Of a DNA stretch of 64,000 nucleotides, positions 17,966 through 30,096 are shown in pieces. Numbering within the stretch: the stretch's first letter is position 1; the number at the start of each line of letters is the position of its first letter. Made by a program: the position numbers and the translations under genes. The stretch is taken from contig JAMPHR010000002.1 of the NCBI GenBank assembly GCA_023663345.1, forward strand, positions 383,034-447,033, in the 5' to 3' direction. The notes under the pieces are model-generated. The model saw nothing but the letters and a program-made list of their open reading frames with translations, was not told the DNA's origin and made no database searches. This DNA is from Paenibacillus sp. (GTDB lineage: Bacteria > Bacteroidota > Bacteroidia > Bacteroidales > Muribaculaceae).

Positions 17966-19471
17966 TTAGTGCAGGCCAAGGACAGAGAATATCTGCGGGC
18001 TGAATGTGAACTTGATAAGGTCGGAGAAGAAGTTGGGGAAGCAACCGATACCGGCCACACACACAATGAGGGTGGCGGTGGACAGACGCTCCCACCACTT
18101 GGCGTCGGTGAGCGACAGGTGATGCTGGTCGTACACGGGGCCGTAGAGAAGCTTGCCCACAACACGCAGGATGTACACGGCAGTGGTGACGATCGAGCTG
18201 CAAGCCACGATCACAAACACGCGGTGGAACAGGTCAGTGTGCTGGAACGAGCCAACGAAGATGGTCATCTCGGCCACAAAGCCCGAGAGGCCCGGCAGAC
18301 CGAGCGATGCCATACCGGCGATCACGTAGCACACCGAGAGGTAAGGCAGAATCTGCATCATACCACCCATCTCGCGGATGTCGCGGGTGTGGGTACGTCC
18401 GTAAATCATACCTATGAGGGCAAAGAAGAGGGCTGTCATGAGACCGTGAGAGAGCATCTGCATGATGGCACCGGTCATCGCTGTGGTGTTGAGCATGAGG
18501 ATGGCGAAGAGCACGAGTCCGCAGTGCGACACCGACGAGTAAGCGTTGATGTACTTGAGGTCGTTCTGCACACATGCGCTGAAGGCTCCGTACACCACCG
18601 AGATACCGGTGAGGATAATAAAGATCCATGCAAGCTCGTGGGCAGCCTGGGGCATCAGATAGATAGCCACACGGAAGCAACCGTAACCGCCAAGCTTCAT
18701 GAGCACACCGGCGTGGAGCATCGACACCGCTGTGGGGGCCGAGGCATGACCGTCGGGCGACCATGTGTGGAACGGGAACATTGCACCGAGCACGCCGAAC
18801 CCCACGAAGGTCATCGGGAAGAGGAACTTCTGCCATCCGGTCGAGATCGACTCGTTCTGTACGATCTCAAGGATGTTCCATGTGAGAGGCTGACCCTCGG
18901 GAGCCGAGTGGTAGTAGATACCGATGAGACCGAGCATCAGGAAAGCCGATCCACCCATGAGCATAAGGGTAAGCTTCATGGCCGAATAGTTCTTGTTGCC
19001 CGACCCCCACACGCCGATAAGCAGGTACATGGGGATGAGAGCCACCTCGTAGAACATAAACATGGTGAAGAGGTCCACCGAGATGAAGAAGCCATATACA
19101 CCGGTGGAGAGCAGGATGAGCCAGAGGAAGAACTCCTTGGGCTGCGGTATCTCCCATGAGGCAAAGCTACCGGTGATCATGATCACGCCGGTGAGGATGA
19201 GCATGGCGATAGAGATACCGTCCACACCCACGGCGAGGTGGATATTAAGGGGTGCAAACCATTCCCATGATCCCAGATAGAGCATGGGGGCATCGTTTCC
19301 GGCGGCGCGGAGCCCCAGATAATCAACGAGGAGCCACACCGACAGGGCTGTCAACGCCACCGAGCCTGTAACGGCCACGGCGCGGATCTGCTTGATATCG
19401 CGGCACAGGAACAACCCCAGAAGCATCACCAGGGGAATGACCACGAAATAGATTAATATATTGGAAAACAT
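17966..19471 (-). CDS. nuoM: NADH-quinone oxidoreductase subunit M
   Basis: Proton-pumping antiporter-like subunit of complex I, 501 aa. The frame is open 26 codons further, but those codons overlap the end of nuoL; the ATG at 19471, 31 nt after the nuoL stop, gives MFSNILIYFVVIPL, a normal first helix. Conserved segments are MFYEVALIPMYLLIG (with the key membrane Glu), PFHTWSPDGHASAPT and SMLHAGVLMKLGGYG (functional Lys). Confidence 0.95.
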   Translation of the reverse strand: MFSNILIYFVVIPLVMLLGLFLCRDIKQIRAVAVTGSVALTALSVWLLVDYLGLRAAGNDAPMLYLGSWEWFAPLNIHLAVGVDGISIAMLILTGVIMITGSFASWEIPQPKEFFLWLILLSTGVYGFFISVDLFTMFMFYEVALIPMYLLIGVWGSGNKNYSAMKLTLMLMGGSAFLMLGLIGIYYHSAPEGQPLTWNILEIVQNESISTGWQKFLFPMTFVGFGVLGAMFPFHTWSPDGHASAPTAVSMLHAGVLMKLGGYGCFRVAIYLMPQAAHELAWIFIILTGISVVYGAFSACVQNDLKYINAYSSVSHCGLVLFAILMLNTTAMTGAIMQMLSHGLMTALFFALIGMIYGRTHTRDIREMGGMMQILPYLSVCYVIAGMASLGLPGLSGFVAEMTIFVGSFQHTDLFHRVFVIVACSSIVTTAVYILRVVGKLLYGPVYDQHHLSLTDAKWWERLSTATLIVCVAGIGCFPNFFSDLIKFTFSPQIFSVLGLH

Positions 19472-19502
19472 ATCGTTACTGTATTTGCTACTTGTTACAT
19501 TA

Positions 19503-21476
19503 TCATCCGAGGACGCATACGGCAGTGATGATTCCCAGCAGTATAGCACCGATGAGGTACCACCATATATACATCTGCACCTTGCCGCTCTGGAATCCCT
19601 TGATGGCCACCGACGCGGCGTTGGTCACATAGGCAAGACCGTTCATGGTACCGTCGATGATGTGGCGGTCAAACCATGCGATAGGCTTGCATATACCGTC
19701 GAAAATGATGCGGCGGGTGATGAAGAGATAGATCTCGTCCCAGTAGAAGCGACGCAGGGCGGCGGTCCACAACCAGCGGCAGGAATCGGCCATGCGGGTG
19801 GGCTTGTCGTTCTTCTTCATGTAGAGGAAGGCGGCAAATCCTATAGCGATGATAGCGATACCCATGCTCATGGCAGCGATGGACCAGTCGATGTGGATAT
19901 GATACTCATGTCCGTCCCAGGTCACGAGCTCACCGAAGGGCACCCATCCGGCCACACACGACACGATGCCGAGGAACACGAGCGGGAATGCCATGCTGAG
20001 GGGTGACTCATGAGGCATGGAAGCATGATGTCCGTGAGCTTCCTGCTCCTTCACGCGGGCCGCATAGTCGGGATTGTCCCACCAGAAGATGAGGAAGTAC
20101 ATGCGGAACATGTAGAAAGCGGTCATGGCGGCAACCACTGTCATCCACACACCCCAGAAGGTGTTGTTGGCGTAGCAAGCGGTGAGGATCTCGTCCTTGG
20201 AGAAGAATCCGGCGAAAGGCCAGATACCTGCGATGGCGAGACAGCCTATCAGGAAGGTGATATGGGTGATGGGCATGTACTTTCTTAGACCGCCCATGGC
20301 TGTGTAGTTGTTGGAGTGCACGGCGTGGATCAGCGAACCTGCTCCGAGGAAGAGGAGGGCCTTGAACATCGCGTGGGTGAACAGGTGGAACATCGAGGCC
20401 ATGTAGCCGAGTCCCTCGTGGATAGCCTCGCCGTTCTTGGAAGCGACGCCGAGCGATACCATCATGAACGCGATCTGCGAGATGGTCGAGAACGCGAGGA
20501 TACGCTTGATGTCGATCTGACAGCAGGCCACCACTGCGGCATAGAACGCGGTGAGCGCGCCTACGACGGTGATGAACTGGAGAGCTGCATCCTCAAGCAT
20601 GTAGAGCGGGAAGAGACGGGCCACCAGATACACACCGGCCACAACCATGGTAGCGGCGTGGATGAGGGCCGACACGGGGGTGGGACCCTCCATAGCATCG
20701 GGAAGCCAGATGTGGAGGGGAAGCATAGCCGACTTACCCATACCGCCGGTGAAGATCAGCACCAGAGCCCATGTGAGCACCGAGGCACCCATGAATGTAG
20801 CTCCGCCAAACGACTCAAACACTCCCTGAGGATTCTGAGTCATGGGGAGGAAGTCGAGCTGCTTGGTGTAGAACGACAGGATGAGGATACCGATGAGGAA
20901 GCCGAGGTCGGCGAAACGGGTCACGATAAACGCCTTCTTACATGCGGCCACTGCCGAAGGCAATGTGTAGAAGAAGCCGATGAGAAGGAACGATGACGCA
21001 CCCACGAGCTCCCAGAAGATGTACATCTGGAAAATATTGGTAGCCACAACGAGACCGAGCATCGAGAAGCTGAACAGCGACAGGAATGCGTAGTAACGCT
21101 GGAAGCCCTTCTCGCCGTGCATATAGCCGAGCGAGTAGACATGCACCATGAACGAGATTGTGGGGATCACCACCAGCATCAGTGCCGAGATGGGATCAAG
21201 CAGGAAGCCCAGCTTGATAGCCAGCGCGGGGGTGAACTGCAGCCATGTCTGGTTGAACACGGTGTACTGCAGGCGGGTGGTGCCGTCGATAAATTCGGGA
21301 GCGCCCGAGAACCAATAGGTGAACGCTGTGTAATATGACAGGACAAGCACTGTGCCCATGCCCAGAGTGCCGAGCGTTCCGGCAAGCTTGTGGCTCATCT
21401 TCACGCCCGCAAGTCCCAGAAGCAGGAACATGAACAGCGGAATGGCCAATATAAGTACAGGAATTGTAATATCCAT
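19503..21476 (-). CDS. nuoL: NADH-quinone oxidoreductase subunit L
   Basis: The distal antiporter-like subunit of complex I, 657 aa, with 14 or more helices and the C-terminal extension containing the lateral helix. Signatures: MYIFWELVGASSFLLIGFF, LPLHIWLPDAMEGPTPVSAL and the channel segment LIHAATMVVAGVYLVAR. A His-rich loop (EQEAHGHHASMPHE) precedes the C-terminal part. Only 7 nt separate it from nuoK, so it is in the same operon. Confidence 0.96.
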   Translation of the reverse strand: MDITIPVLILAIPLFMFLLLGLAGVKMSHKLAGTLGTLGMGTVLVLSYYTAFTYWFSGAPEFIDGTTRLQYTVFNQTWLQFTPALAIKLGFLLDPISALMLVVIPTISFMVHVYSLGYMHGEKGFQRYYAFLSLFSFSMLGLVVATNIFQMYIFWELVGASSFLLIGFFYTLPSAVAACKKAFIVTRFADLGFLIGILILSFYTKQLDFLPMTQNPQGVFESFGGATFMGASVLTWALVLIFTGGMGKSAMLPLHIWLPDAMEGPTPVSALIHAATMVVAGVYLVARLFPLYMLEDAALQFITVVGALTAFYAAVVACCQIDIKRILAFSTISQIAFMMVSLGVASKNGEAIHEGLGYMASMFHLFTHAMFKALLFLGAGSLIHAVHSNNYTAMGGLRKYMPITHITFLIGCLAIAGIWPFAGFFSKDEILTACYANNTFWGVWMTVVAAMTAFYMFRMYFLIFWWDNPDYAARVKEQEAHGHHASMPHESPLSMAFPLVFLGIVSCVAGWVPFGELVTWDGHEYHIHIDWSIAAMSMGIAIIAIGFAAFLYMKKNDKPTRMADSCRWLWTAALRRFYWDEIYLFITRRIIFDGICKPIAWFDRHIIDGTMNGLAYVTNAASVAIKGFQSGKVQMYIWWYLIGAILLGIITAVCVLG

Positions 21477-21483
21477 ATCGCTA

Positions 21484-21795
21484 TTAGTGTTTCATTTGGG
21501 TTGTGTCGGCGACATCGATATTCTTGCTCACCCTGAACAGGTTGATGATGATGGCGATGGCCAGCGCTGTCTCGGCGGCCGCGATGGCGATGCCGAAGAG
21601 CGTGAACATCCAGCCGTCATTGGTGCCGGGGAACAGGTAACGGTTGAAGACGACGAAATTGATATCGACAGCGTTGAGCATCAGCTCCAGCGAGATGAGC
21701 ATCGCTATCATGTTGCGGCGGGTAAGGAAGCCGTAAACCCCGCAGCAGAACATCACCAGAGCGGGGACCAGATACCATATTAATGTTATATCCAT
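21484..21795 (-). CDS. nuoK: NADH-quinone oxidoreductase subunit K
   Basis: Small three-helix membrane subunit of complex I, 103 aa, the usual length. The conserved core MLISLELMLNAVDINFVVF contains the helix-2 Glu of the proton pathway. It lies between nuoJ (16 nt) and nuoL (7 nt). Confidence 0.94.
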   Translation of the reverse strand: MDITLIWYLVPALVMFCCGVYGFLTRRNMIAMLISLELMLNAVDINFVVFNRYLFPGTNDGWMFTLFGIAIAAAETALAIAIIINLFRVSKNIDVADTTQMKH

Positions 21796-21811
21796 AATCG
21801 TATCGGGGGGA

Positions 21812-22327
21812 TTAACGTTTGCGGGCGACCACTACGCCACCTATTATACATGCCAGGAGCAACACGCTCACTGCCTCGAAAGGCAACAGATACTGTCCGT
21901 AGCCTGTGCCGAGCATTGCGGTTCCTATCTCGTGCATGGTAGGGTTGGCCATCTCGGGTGCCGACATGAAGATGTCGGAGCAACGCGAGCACAGGGCCCA
22001 TCCACATGCTACCGCCGTGGCCACCGCACCGAGCACGCCGAGCAGACGCTTGCGCGACTCGAGACGCTGGGTGTTGTCACCGGGACGGGTTGTGAGGAGT
22101 ATCGAGAATACAAACAGCACCACGATACCGCCCGCATACACTGCGATCTGTACGGCACCCAGAAACTCATAGTCGAGCTTGAAGTAAAGCGCGGCTGTGG
22201 CAAAGAGGGTGAAGAGCAGATACGTGGCGGCGCGGAGGATCTTGCGCGTGGTGACAGTCAGCACTGAAAAGACGACAATCGACAGCGCGATTATCCAGTA
22301 AAAAATTATACTTCCTGCTGATTCCAT
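21812..22327 (-). CDS. nuoJ: NADH-quinone oxidoreductase subunit J
   Basis: Five-helix membrane subunit of complex I, 171 aa. The conserved third helix VQIAVYAGGIVVLFVFSI is clear. A His- and Asp-poor loop (residues about 85-140) separates it from the last helix, VLLLACIIGGVVVARKR. It is 15 nt after nuoI. Confidence 0.93.
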   Translation of the reverse strand: MESAGSIIFYWIIALSIVVFSVLTVTTRKILRAATYLLFTLFATAALYFKLDYEFLGAVQIAVYAGGIVVLFVFSILLTTRPGDNTQRLESRKRLLGVLGAVATAVACGWALCSRCSDIFMSAPEMANPTMHEIGTAMLGTGYGQYLLPFEAVSVLLLACIIGGVVVARKR

Positions 22328-22342
22328 ATAACTGATAATGAT

Positions 22343-23086
22343 TTAGCTGTTAGATGCGCCGTCCTGTGCGGCCTTGGCTGCCTTGAGCTGGGCTGCCTTG
22401 AGGATTGCTGCGCGGATCTTCTCGAGCTTCTCGGGATCGGATGCCGCGGCGGCCAGAGCCTTCTTCTGAGCGTCATTGAGCTCGATGCCGGCCAGGGGAT
22501 CGGCCTCGGCCTGGGCAGGTGCGCCCGATGCCGCTGCGGCCTTCTTGGCCTCGGCTGCTGCCTTGGCGGCTATCTTGGCCTCCTTTTCAGCCTGCATCTT
22601 GGCTATCTGCTCGGGAGTGGGCTTGGGCTCCTCCTTCTCGGGGAGATAATTGAGTTTTTTGACAAGCTTGTCGCGGGTGAACACTGCCTGCTCGAAGTCA
22701 TTGCTGAACTCGAGAGCGTCGGTCGGACAATTGGTTACACACAACTGGCAGAACGTACAGCTGCCCAGATCGTACATGTACTTGTCGAGCTTCTTTTTCT
22801 TCTTGCCGTCCCAAGTCTCCACCTGCTTGATGTCGAGATGGATGGTACCGTTGGGACACACGCGCTCGCAAGTGCCGCAAGCGATACACTTGTGGTTGCC
22901 CTGGTCGTCATACTTGAGCGTAAGCACTGCTCTGAAGCGGTCGGCTACAGGGAGATTCTCGCGGTTGTCGGGGTACTCCTCGGTAATCTTGGGGGTGACA
23001 AATTCCTTGCCGGTCACCGACATTCCCTTGAGAAGGCTTGCGATGCCCGAGCCGAGATTTGAGAAATAGTCTTTTACACTACCCAT
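22343..23086 (-). CDS. nuoI: NADH-quinone oxidoreductase subunit I with long Ala/Lys-rich tail
   Basis: Peripheral ferredoxin-like subunit of complex I that carries two [4Fe-4S] clusters (N6a, N6b) and passes electrons towards NuoB. Both ligand sets are complete: Cys67, 70, 73, 77 (CIACGTCERVCP) and Cys110, 113, 116, 120 (CTFCQLCVTNCP). At 247 aa it is about 90 residues longer than usual: from about residue 150 a charged, Ala/Lys/Glu-rich, predicted helical tail follows (for example AKIAAKAAAEAKKAAAAS), with a short DPLAGIELNDAQKKAL segment. It is the first nuo gene after the inserted atp operon, 30 nt downstream of atpG. The role of the tail is unknown. Confidence 0.93.
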   Translation of the reverse strand: MGSVKDYFSNLGSGIASLLKGMSVTGKEFVTPKITEEYPDNRENLPVADRFRAVLTLKYDDQGNHKCIACGTCERVCPNGTIHLDIKQVETWDGKKKKKLDKYMYDLGSCTFCQLCVTNCPTDALEFSNDFEQAVFTRDKLVKKLNYLPEKEEPKPTPEQIAKMQAEKEAKIAAKAAAEAKKAAAASGAPAQAEADPLAGIELNDAQKKALAAAASDPEKLEKIRAAILKAAQLKAAKAAQDGASNS

Positions 23087-23116
23087 GTTGAAGGATTGTA
23101 TCTATTGATTATATTT

Positions 23117-24001
23117 CTAATTTTTCACCTGGCCGCCGATGATATCGAGCAGCTCGGTGGTTATGCTCTGCTGGCGCAGCTTGTTATATTCAAGCTGCAG
23201 CTGTTCGAGCAGGTTCTTTGCATTATCGTTGGCGCTCTGCATGGCCATGATGCGGGCGGCCTGCTCCGAAGCGCGGTTTTCGGTAAACACCTCCTGCATC
23301 ACTGAGAGCAGGAACATAGGCAGCACCGACCGGAATATCGAGGCCGCATCGGGCTCGAAGATGTAAGGACGGCTCAGGGCCTTGACCCCTTCGGCCGAGA
23401 AGGTCGACGCGTCCACCGGTATATACTGCTCGTAGCGCACACGCTGGCGGCTCACGCTCTGGAAATTCATGTACAGCAGCTGCACGGTGTCCAGCTCGCC
23501 GCTCAGGAATTTCCCGGCTATCATCGAGGCAAACCCCTTGATCACGTCGCCTCCGCTCTTGGAGTTGACGTTCTCATCGTTGATCTCGGTCAAGTGAGGA
23601 TCCTGCAGCTTGGCCACAGCCTTATGGAGCTTACGGCCCACGGTGTACACCGTGAAATCCACATCCTCGCCCCACTTCTCGCGACACTCCTTGAGGCGCG
23701 CCAGCAGGTCCTTGAAGATGTTGATGTTGTAGCCGCCACACAGGCCGTCGTCCGATCCCAGTACCACTATGCCCACACGCTTCACCTCGCGCTCCTCGGT
23801 GAGAGGCGACGAGAACTCGGCATCGGCCGAGAGAAGGTTGCCGATTATGGTCTCGATCTGGCTGCGGAATGGTAATAGCCGTCGCAGATCGGCCTCGGCG
23901 CGGTGCATCTTGGCCGAAGATATCATCTTCATGGCTCCGGTGATTTTCTCACTCGAGGCCACTGAGCCGATGCGTCCTTTTAATTCGCGAAGTGTTGCCA
24001 T
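23117..24001 (-). CDS. atpG: F1 ATP synthase gamma subunit
   Basis: Central rotor shaft of F1, 294 aa. N-terminal helix MATLRELKGRIGSVASSEKIT and C-terminal helix SANDNAKNLLEQLQLEYNKL with RQQSITTELLDIIGG are the conserved coiled-coil parts; GSDDGLCGGYN lies in the Rossmann-like core. It is the last gene of the atp set, 55 nt after atpA, and nuoI follows after 30 nt with no terminator visible. Confidence 0.96.
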   Translation of the reverse strand: MATLRELKGRIGSVASSEKITGAMKMISSAKMHRAEADLRRLLPFRSQIETIIGNLLSADAEFSSPLTEEREVKRVGIVVLGSDDGLCGGYNINIFKDLLARLKECREKWGEDVDFTVYTVGRKLHKAVAKLQDPHLTEINDENVNSKSGGDVIKGFASMIAGKFLSGELDTVQLLYMNFQSVSRQRVRYEQYIPVDASTFSAEGVKALSRPYIFEPDAASIFRSVLPMFLLSVMQEVFTENRASEQAARIMAMQSANDNAKNLLEQLQLEYNKLRQQSITTELLDIIGGQVKN

Positions 24002-24056
24002 GGATTATGGGGTGATGAGACTGTTATAGTGAGAGGGGGTTGTGGGGTGTTACTTT

Positions 24057-25628
<1,572 letters not shown>

Positions 25629-25659
25629 TGGTAAGACTGATTGTAAAAGTGTGGGAAGA

Positions 25660-26205
25660 TTAGTTGCTTAATAATTTCAGGCGCAGCTCCTTGAGTTCAT
25701 TGGCCACGGAAGCGTCGAGCTTCTCGTTGTCGATGGTCACCACGAATCCGCCTATCAGGTCGGGATCCACAGCGTGGTTGTACTCCATGGTTGCATTGCC
25801 GAGATGCCGCTGTACGAGCTGCTTGAGTCGATCCTCCTCGGCCGGGGCCAGAGGGGCCGCCGAGGTGACGGTCACCAGGCGGATGTTGTGCTCACGGCGA
25901 TATATCTTAAGATAGGCCAAGGCGATGTCCCGTGCCATGTCCAGACGGTTGTTGTCGGCCAGCAGGTCCATGAAGCGCGACATTACCATGTCGGCGGCCG
26001 TGGTGCCTGATGCCGAGAAGAGTAGCTGGATCTTGTCGGCACGCGAGACAAACGGATTGCTCACGGCTTTGACAAGCGCCGGCTCGGAAGCAAAAGCGTC
26101 AGCGAGCTTCTGCATGTGACCGAACACGAGTTCTCCGCGACCGTTTTCGGTGGCGAACTCATACAGGGCCTTGGCGTAGCGATTGGGAATGAGACCTTGG
26201 TTCAT
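25660..26205 (-). CDS. atpH: F1 ATP synthase delta subunit
   Basis: Stator subunit that links F1 to the b-dimer, 181 aa. It begins [11 protein letters not shown], the typical OSCP/delta opening, and ends with [20 protein letters not shown] followed by [11 protein letters not shown], the conserved C-terminal segment. A 72-nt gap with a strong hairpin separates it from atpF. Confidence 0.94.
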   Translation of the reverse strand: MNQGLIPNRYAKALYEFATENGRGELVFGHMQKLADAFASEPALVKAVSNPFVSRADKIQLLFSASGTTAADMVMSRFMDLLADNNRLDMARDIALAYLKIYRREHNIRLVTVTSAAPLAPAEEDRLKQLVQRHLGNATMEYNHAVDPDLIGGFVVTIDNEKLDASVANELKELRLKLLSN

Positions 26206-26235
26206 TTCTTGAGATCGGTAGTGATGCCGGCTTCA

Positions 26236-26271
26236 CCTGACGGGCCCGTGCCTTGCATGGCGCCCGTCAGG
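26236..26271 (-). other. GC-rich hairpin inside the atp operon (atpF-atpH gap)
   Basis: CCTGACGGGC (26236-26245) and GCCCGTCAGG (26262-26271) form a perfect 10-bp stem with a 16-nt loop in the gap between atpF and atpH. No U-tract follows on the minus strand, so it is more likely an mRNA processing or stability element than a terminator. Confidence 0.6.
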
Positions 26272-26277
26272 ATGGCC

Positions 26278-26775
26278 TTAATTTTGTTTCTCGATTTCGT
26301 CGAGCAGCGAGTTCACCAACTTCTCCTGAGCCTTTTCCTCCTTCATCTGGTTGCGCACCACCTTCTGGGCGATGTCAAGAGCGAAGGTCGATACCTCGTT
26401 GCGGAATTGCTCCTGAGCGGCTTTGCGTTCCTGCTCGATTGACTGTTTGGCGTTGTCCATCACCTTCTTTGCTTCAGTCTGGGCTGCGGCGCGGGCCTCG
26501 TCGATGATCTGAGTCTTCATCTTGTCGGCTTCGCGGAGCATGTCAGCCTGCTGGCGACGGGCTTCTGCTATGTATTTATCCGCCTCTTCGCGGGCATGGT
26601 CAAGCTGTTCTTTGGCACTTTGAGCATACTCCACACCCTTGTCGATGAGGTCGGCACGGTCCGATACCCCCTTCATGATCGCCGGCCAGCCCCATCGCCA
26701 CAGGATGACGAACAGGATGGCAAACGACACGAACATCCAGAATATCAGGCCGAAATCAGGCGTGAATAGTTCCAT
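26278..26775 (-). CDS. atpF: Fo ATP synthase subunit b
   Basis: Peripheral stalk subunit, 165 aa: one N-terminal membrane helix (LIFWMFVSFAILFVILWRWG) followed by a long charged helix rich in Ala, Glu, Lys and Gln that dimerises (KEQLDHAREEADKYIAEARR). The length is normal. It is 18 nt after atpE. Confidence 0.95.
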   Translation of the reverse strand: MELFTPDFGLIFWMFVSFAILFVILWRWGWPAIMKGVSDRADLIDKGVEYAQSAKEQLDHAREEADKYIAEARRQQADMLREADKMKTQIIDEARAAAQTEAKKVMDNAKQSIEQERKAAQEQFRNEVSTFALDIAQKVVRNQMKEEKAQEKLVNSLLDEIEKQN

Positions 26776-26793
26776 AGCGGTACAGTGCCGGGA

Positions 26794-27042
26794 TTAGCCT
26801 ACGAACATTGCGAGGATGCAGACGATAACGGCGAAGAGGGCCACACCCTCGATAAGAGCCGCGATAACGATCATGTTGCTTCGGATGTCGCCGGTCGATT
26901 CAGGCTGACGGGCGATAGCCTCCATGGCCGAGCCACCGATCTTGCCGATACCGATACCGGCACCGATTGCTGCGATTGCCGCACCGATACATACTCCGAT
27001 GCCGAGTGTTCCTTCGATAGCTGCTAAAATCATTGCTAACAT
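26794..27042 (-). CDS. atpE: Fo ATP synthase subunit c
   Basis: Rotor-ring proteolipid of 82 aa with two helices and a Gly-rich first helix (GAAIAAIGAGIGIGKIG), the polar loop ARQPE and the ion-binding Glu in AALIEGVALFAVIV. The residue after Glu is Gly, not the Ser/Thr of sodium-binding rings, so proton coupling is inferred. The start could also be the second Met (27033). Confidence 0.94.
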   Translation of the reverse strand: MLAMILAAIEGTLGIGVCIGAAIAAIGAGIGIGKIGGSAMEAIARQPESTGDIRSNMIVIAALIEGVALFAVIVCILAMFVG

Positions 27043-27096
27043 AACTGTAGAATTTTGAGAGGTTATTTTTTAGAGATTATTTTTCTTGGATTATCT

Positions 27097-28227
27097 TTAA
27101 GGGTTCTGGGGCACTACGGCTTTCTCCTCGTGTCCCTCGTGATGACCCTCCTCCTGCCCGAGGGCTATGAAGAGTGTCGAGAGCATCGTGAACACGTAAG
27201 CCTGGATGAAGCTCACAAGCACGTCGATAAGAAGCATGAACACCGAGAAGATCACCGATACCACAGCCGTGGCACCGGTCACTACCGGACCCATCGCGGC
27301 AAAGATGAAGATCAGAAGCGTGAGCACGATCACGATCATGTGGCCACCCATCATGTTGGCAAACAGACGCACCGTCAGTGCTGCGGGCTTGGTGAACACT
27401 CCGAATATCTCGATTATAGGCATGATAGGCAGGGGATACTTGAGCCACCAGGGCACATCGGGGTTGAATATCTCCTTCCAGTAATGCTTTGTGGCAAACA
27501 GGTTGGTGATCACGAATGTAAGCAACGCCAGCACCAGTGTCACCGCAATGTTGCCGGTGAGGTTGGCTCCGCCGGGGAATATCACTATCAGTCCCAGCAG
27601 GTTCATTATCAGGATGAAGAAGAACACTGTGAGCAGATAGGGGGCAAATTTCTGAGCCTTGTTCTTGAGCGTGGGTTTGATCACGCCGTCATATATGAAC
27701 AGGATCACAAACTCTATGGCTCCCACCATCTTCCTCGGACCCTTCATCCCCTGGGTCTTGTGCCAGCGGGCCACCGAGAGTATGCACCAGATGCACACAA
27801 ACACTGCGATAAAGACGCCACACACATTCTTGGTGATCGAAATGTCGATGGCAGGCTTCACTTCCTTTCCGTCGATGATCTCCACCACCTTACCCTTGTA
27901 GGGGCTGTCCTTGCCGGCTATCTTGAACTCGGCATTGCCGTCGCGCCACACACCGCCGTTGGCATGGCCGGTGATTCTCGACGAGGAGAACACGTGCAGG
28001 CCGTCCGATCCCCACACTATCACGGGGAGGGGGATGCGCTTGTGATGGTTGAAAGGTACTTCCCAGCCATATCCGTCGCCGAGGTGCTCGAATATGATGC
28101 CCTGGGCGTCGATACCCTCCTTATGCTCACCATTGCCCTCCTCGGCCGTCGAGGCGAGGGTCGCTACCGGGAGCAGGAGCGCTATGAGCGCGAGAGCTAT
28201 GGTACTGAATATCTGTTTCATGGTCAT
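27097..28227 (-). CDS. atpB: Fo ATP synthase subunit a with long N-terminal exported-type extension
   Basis: Stator channel subunit of Fo, 376 aa, about 100 longer than the E. coli protein. The C-terminal 240 residues hold the conserved helices, with the essential Arg in KPAALTVRLFANMMGGHM. The extra N-terminus has a signal-peptide-like start (MTMKQIFSTIALALIALLLP) and about 110 polar residues that would lie outside the membrane; such an extension is common in Bacteroidetes AtpB. The C-terminus is rich in His and Glu (GQEEGHHEGHEEK). It follows atpC by only 9 nt. Confidence 0.95.
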   Translation of the reverse strand: MTMKQIFSTIALALIALLLPVATLASTAEEGNGEHKEGIDAQGIIFEHLGDGYGWEVPFNHHKRIPLPVIVWGSDGLHVFSSSRITGHANGGVWRDGNAEFKIAGKDSPYKGKVVEIIDGKEVKPAIDISITKNVCGVFIAVFVCIWCILSVARWHKTQGMKGPRKMVGAIEFVILFIYDGVIKPTLKNKAQKFAPYLLTVFFFILIMNLLGLIVIFPGGANLTGNIAVTLVLALLTFVITNLFATKHYWKEIFNPDVPWWLKYPLPIMPIIEIFGVFTKPAALTVRLFANMMGGHMIVIVLTLLIFIFAAMGPVVTGATAVVSVIFSVFMLLIDVLVSFIQAYVFTMLSTLFIALGQEEGHHEGHEEKAVVPQNP

Positions 28228-28236
28228 AGGGAGGGG

Positions 28237-28470
28237 TCAATAGATGCACACTGACACTATGTTGCTGTCGACATCGGCGATACCGCCCTGTATTTCCACG
28301 CTGTGCTCCCCGTCGGCCGCCGTGTAGCGCACGGTGCCTGGAGTGAGGGTAGAGATGAGCGACGCATGGCCGGGAAGCACTGTGAATGCTCCCATCGTTC
28401 CCGGGAGGTGGACCACTGTGGCCTCCCCCTGGAAGAGGATGTCTTCGGCTGAAATTATCTTGAGTGTCAT
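28237..28470 (-). CDS. atpC: F1 ATP synthase epsilon subunit, short form
   Basis: A 77-aa epsilon subunit consisting only of the N-terminal beta-sandwich (FQGEATVVHLPGTMGAFTVL, then PGHASLISTL). The C-terminal helical domain that inhibits ATP hydrolysis in many bacteria is absent, as is usual for Bacteroidetes, so that mode of control is presumably missing. It lies between atpD (52 nt) and atpB (9 nt). Confidence 0.93.
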   Translation of the reverse strand: MTLKIISAEDILFQGEATVVHLPGTMGAFTVLPGHASLISTLTPGTVRYTAADGEHSVEIQGGIADVDSNIVSVCIY

Positions 28471-28522
28471 CGGCTTGGTTTATTGAGTAGTATTGACTTG
28501 AGAGGAGTAGTCTCGTGTATTA

Positions 28523-30040
<1,518 letters not shown>

Positions 30041-30096
30041 TTATTTTGAGGTGCGCTTCCGGGCGCATCATTTTTTGGGTATGATTAAGGATTTTA

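Noticed and set aside
26794-27042. Sodium-coupled ATP synthase
   Set aside because: The residue after the ion-binding Glu of subunit c is Gly, not the Ser or Thr used for sodium binding, so proton coupling is more likely.
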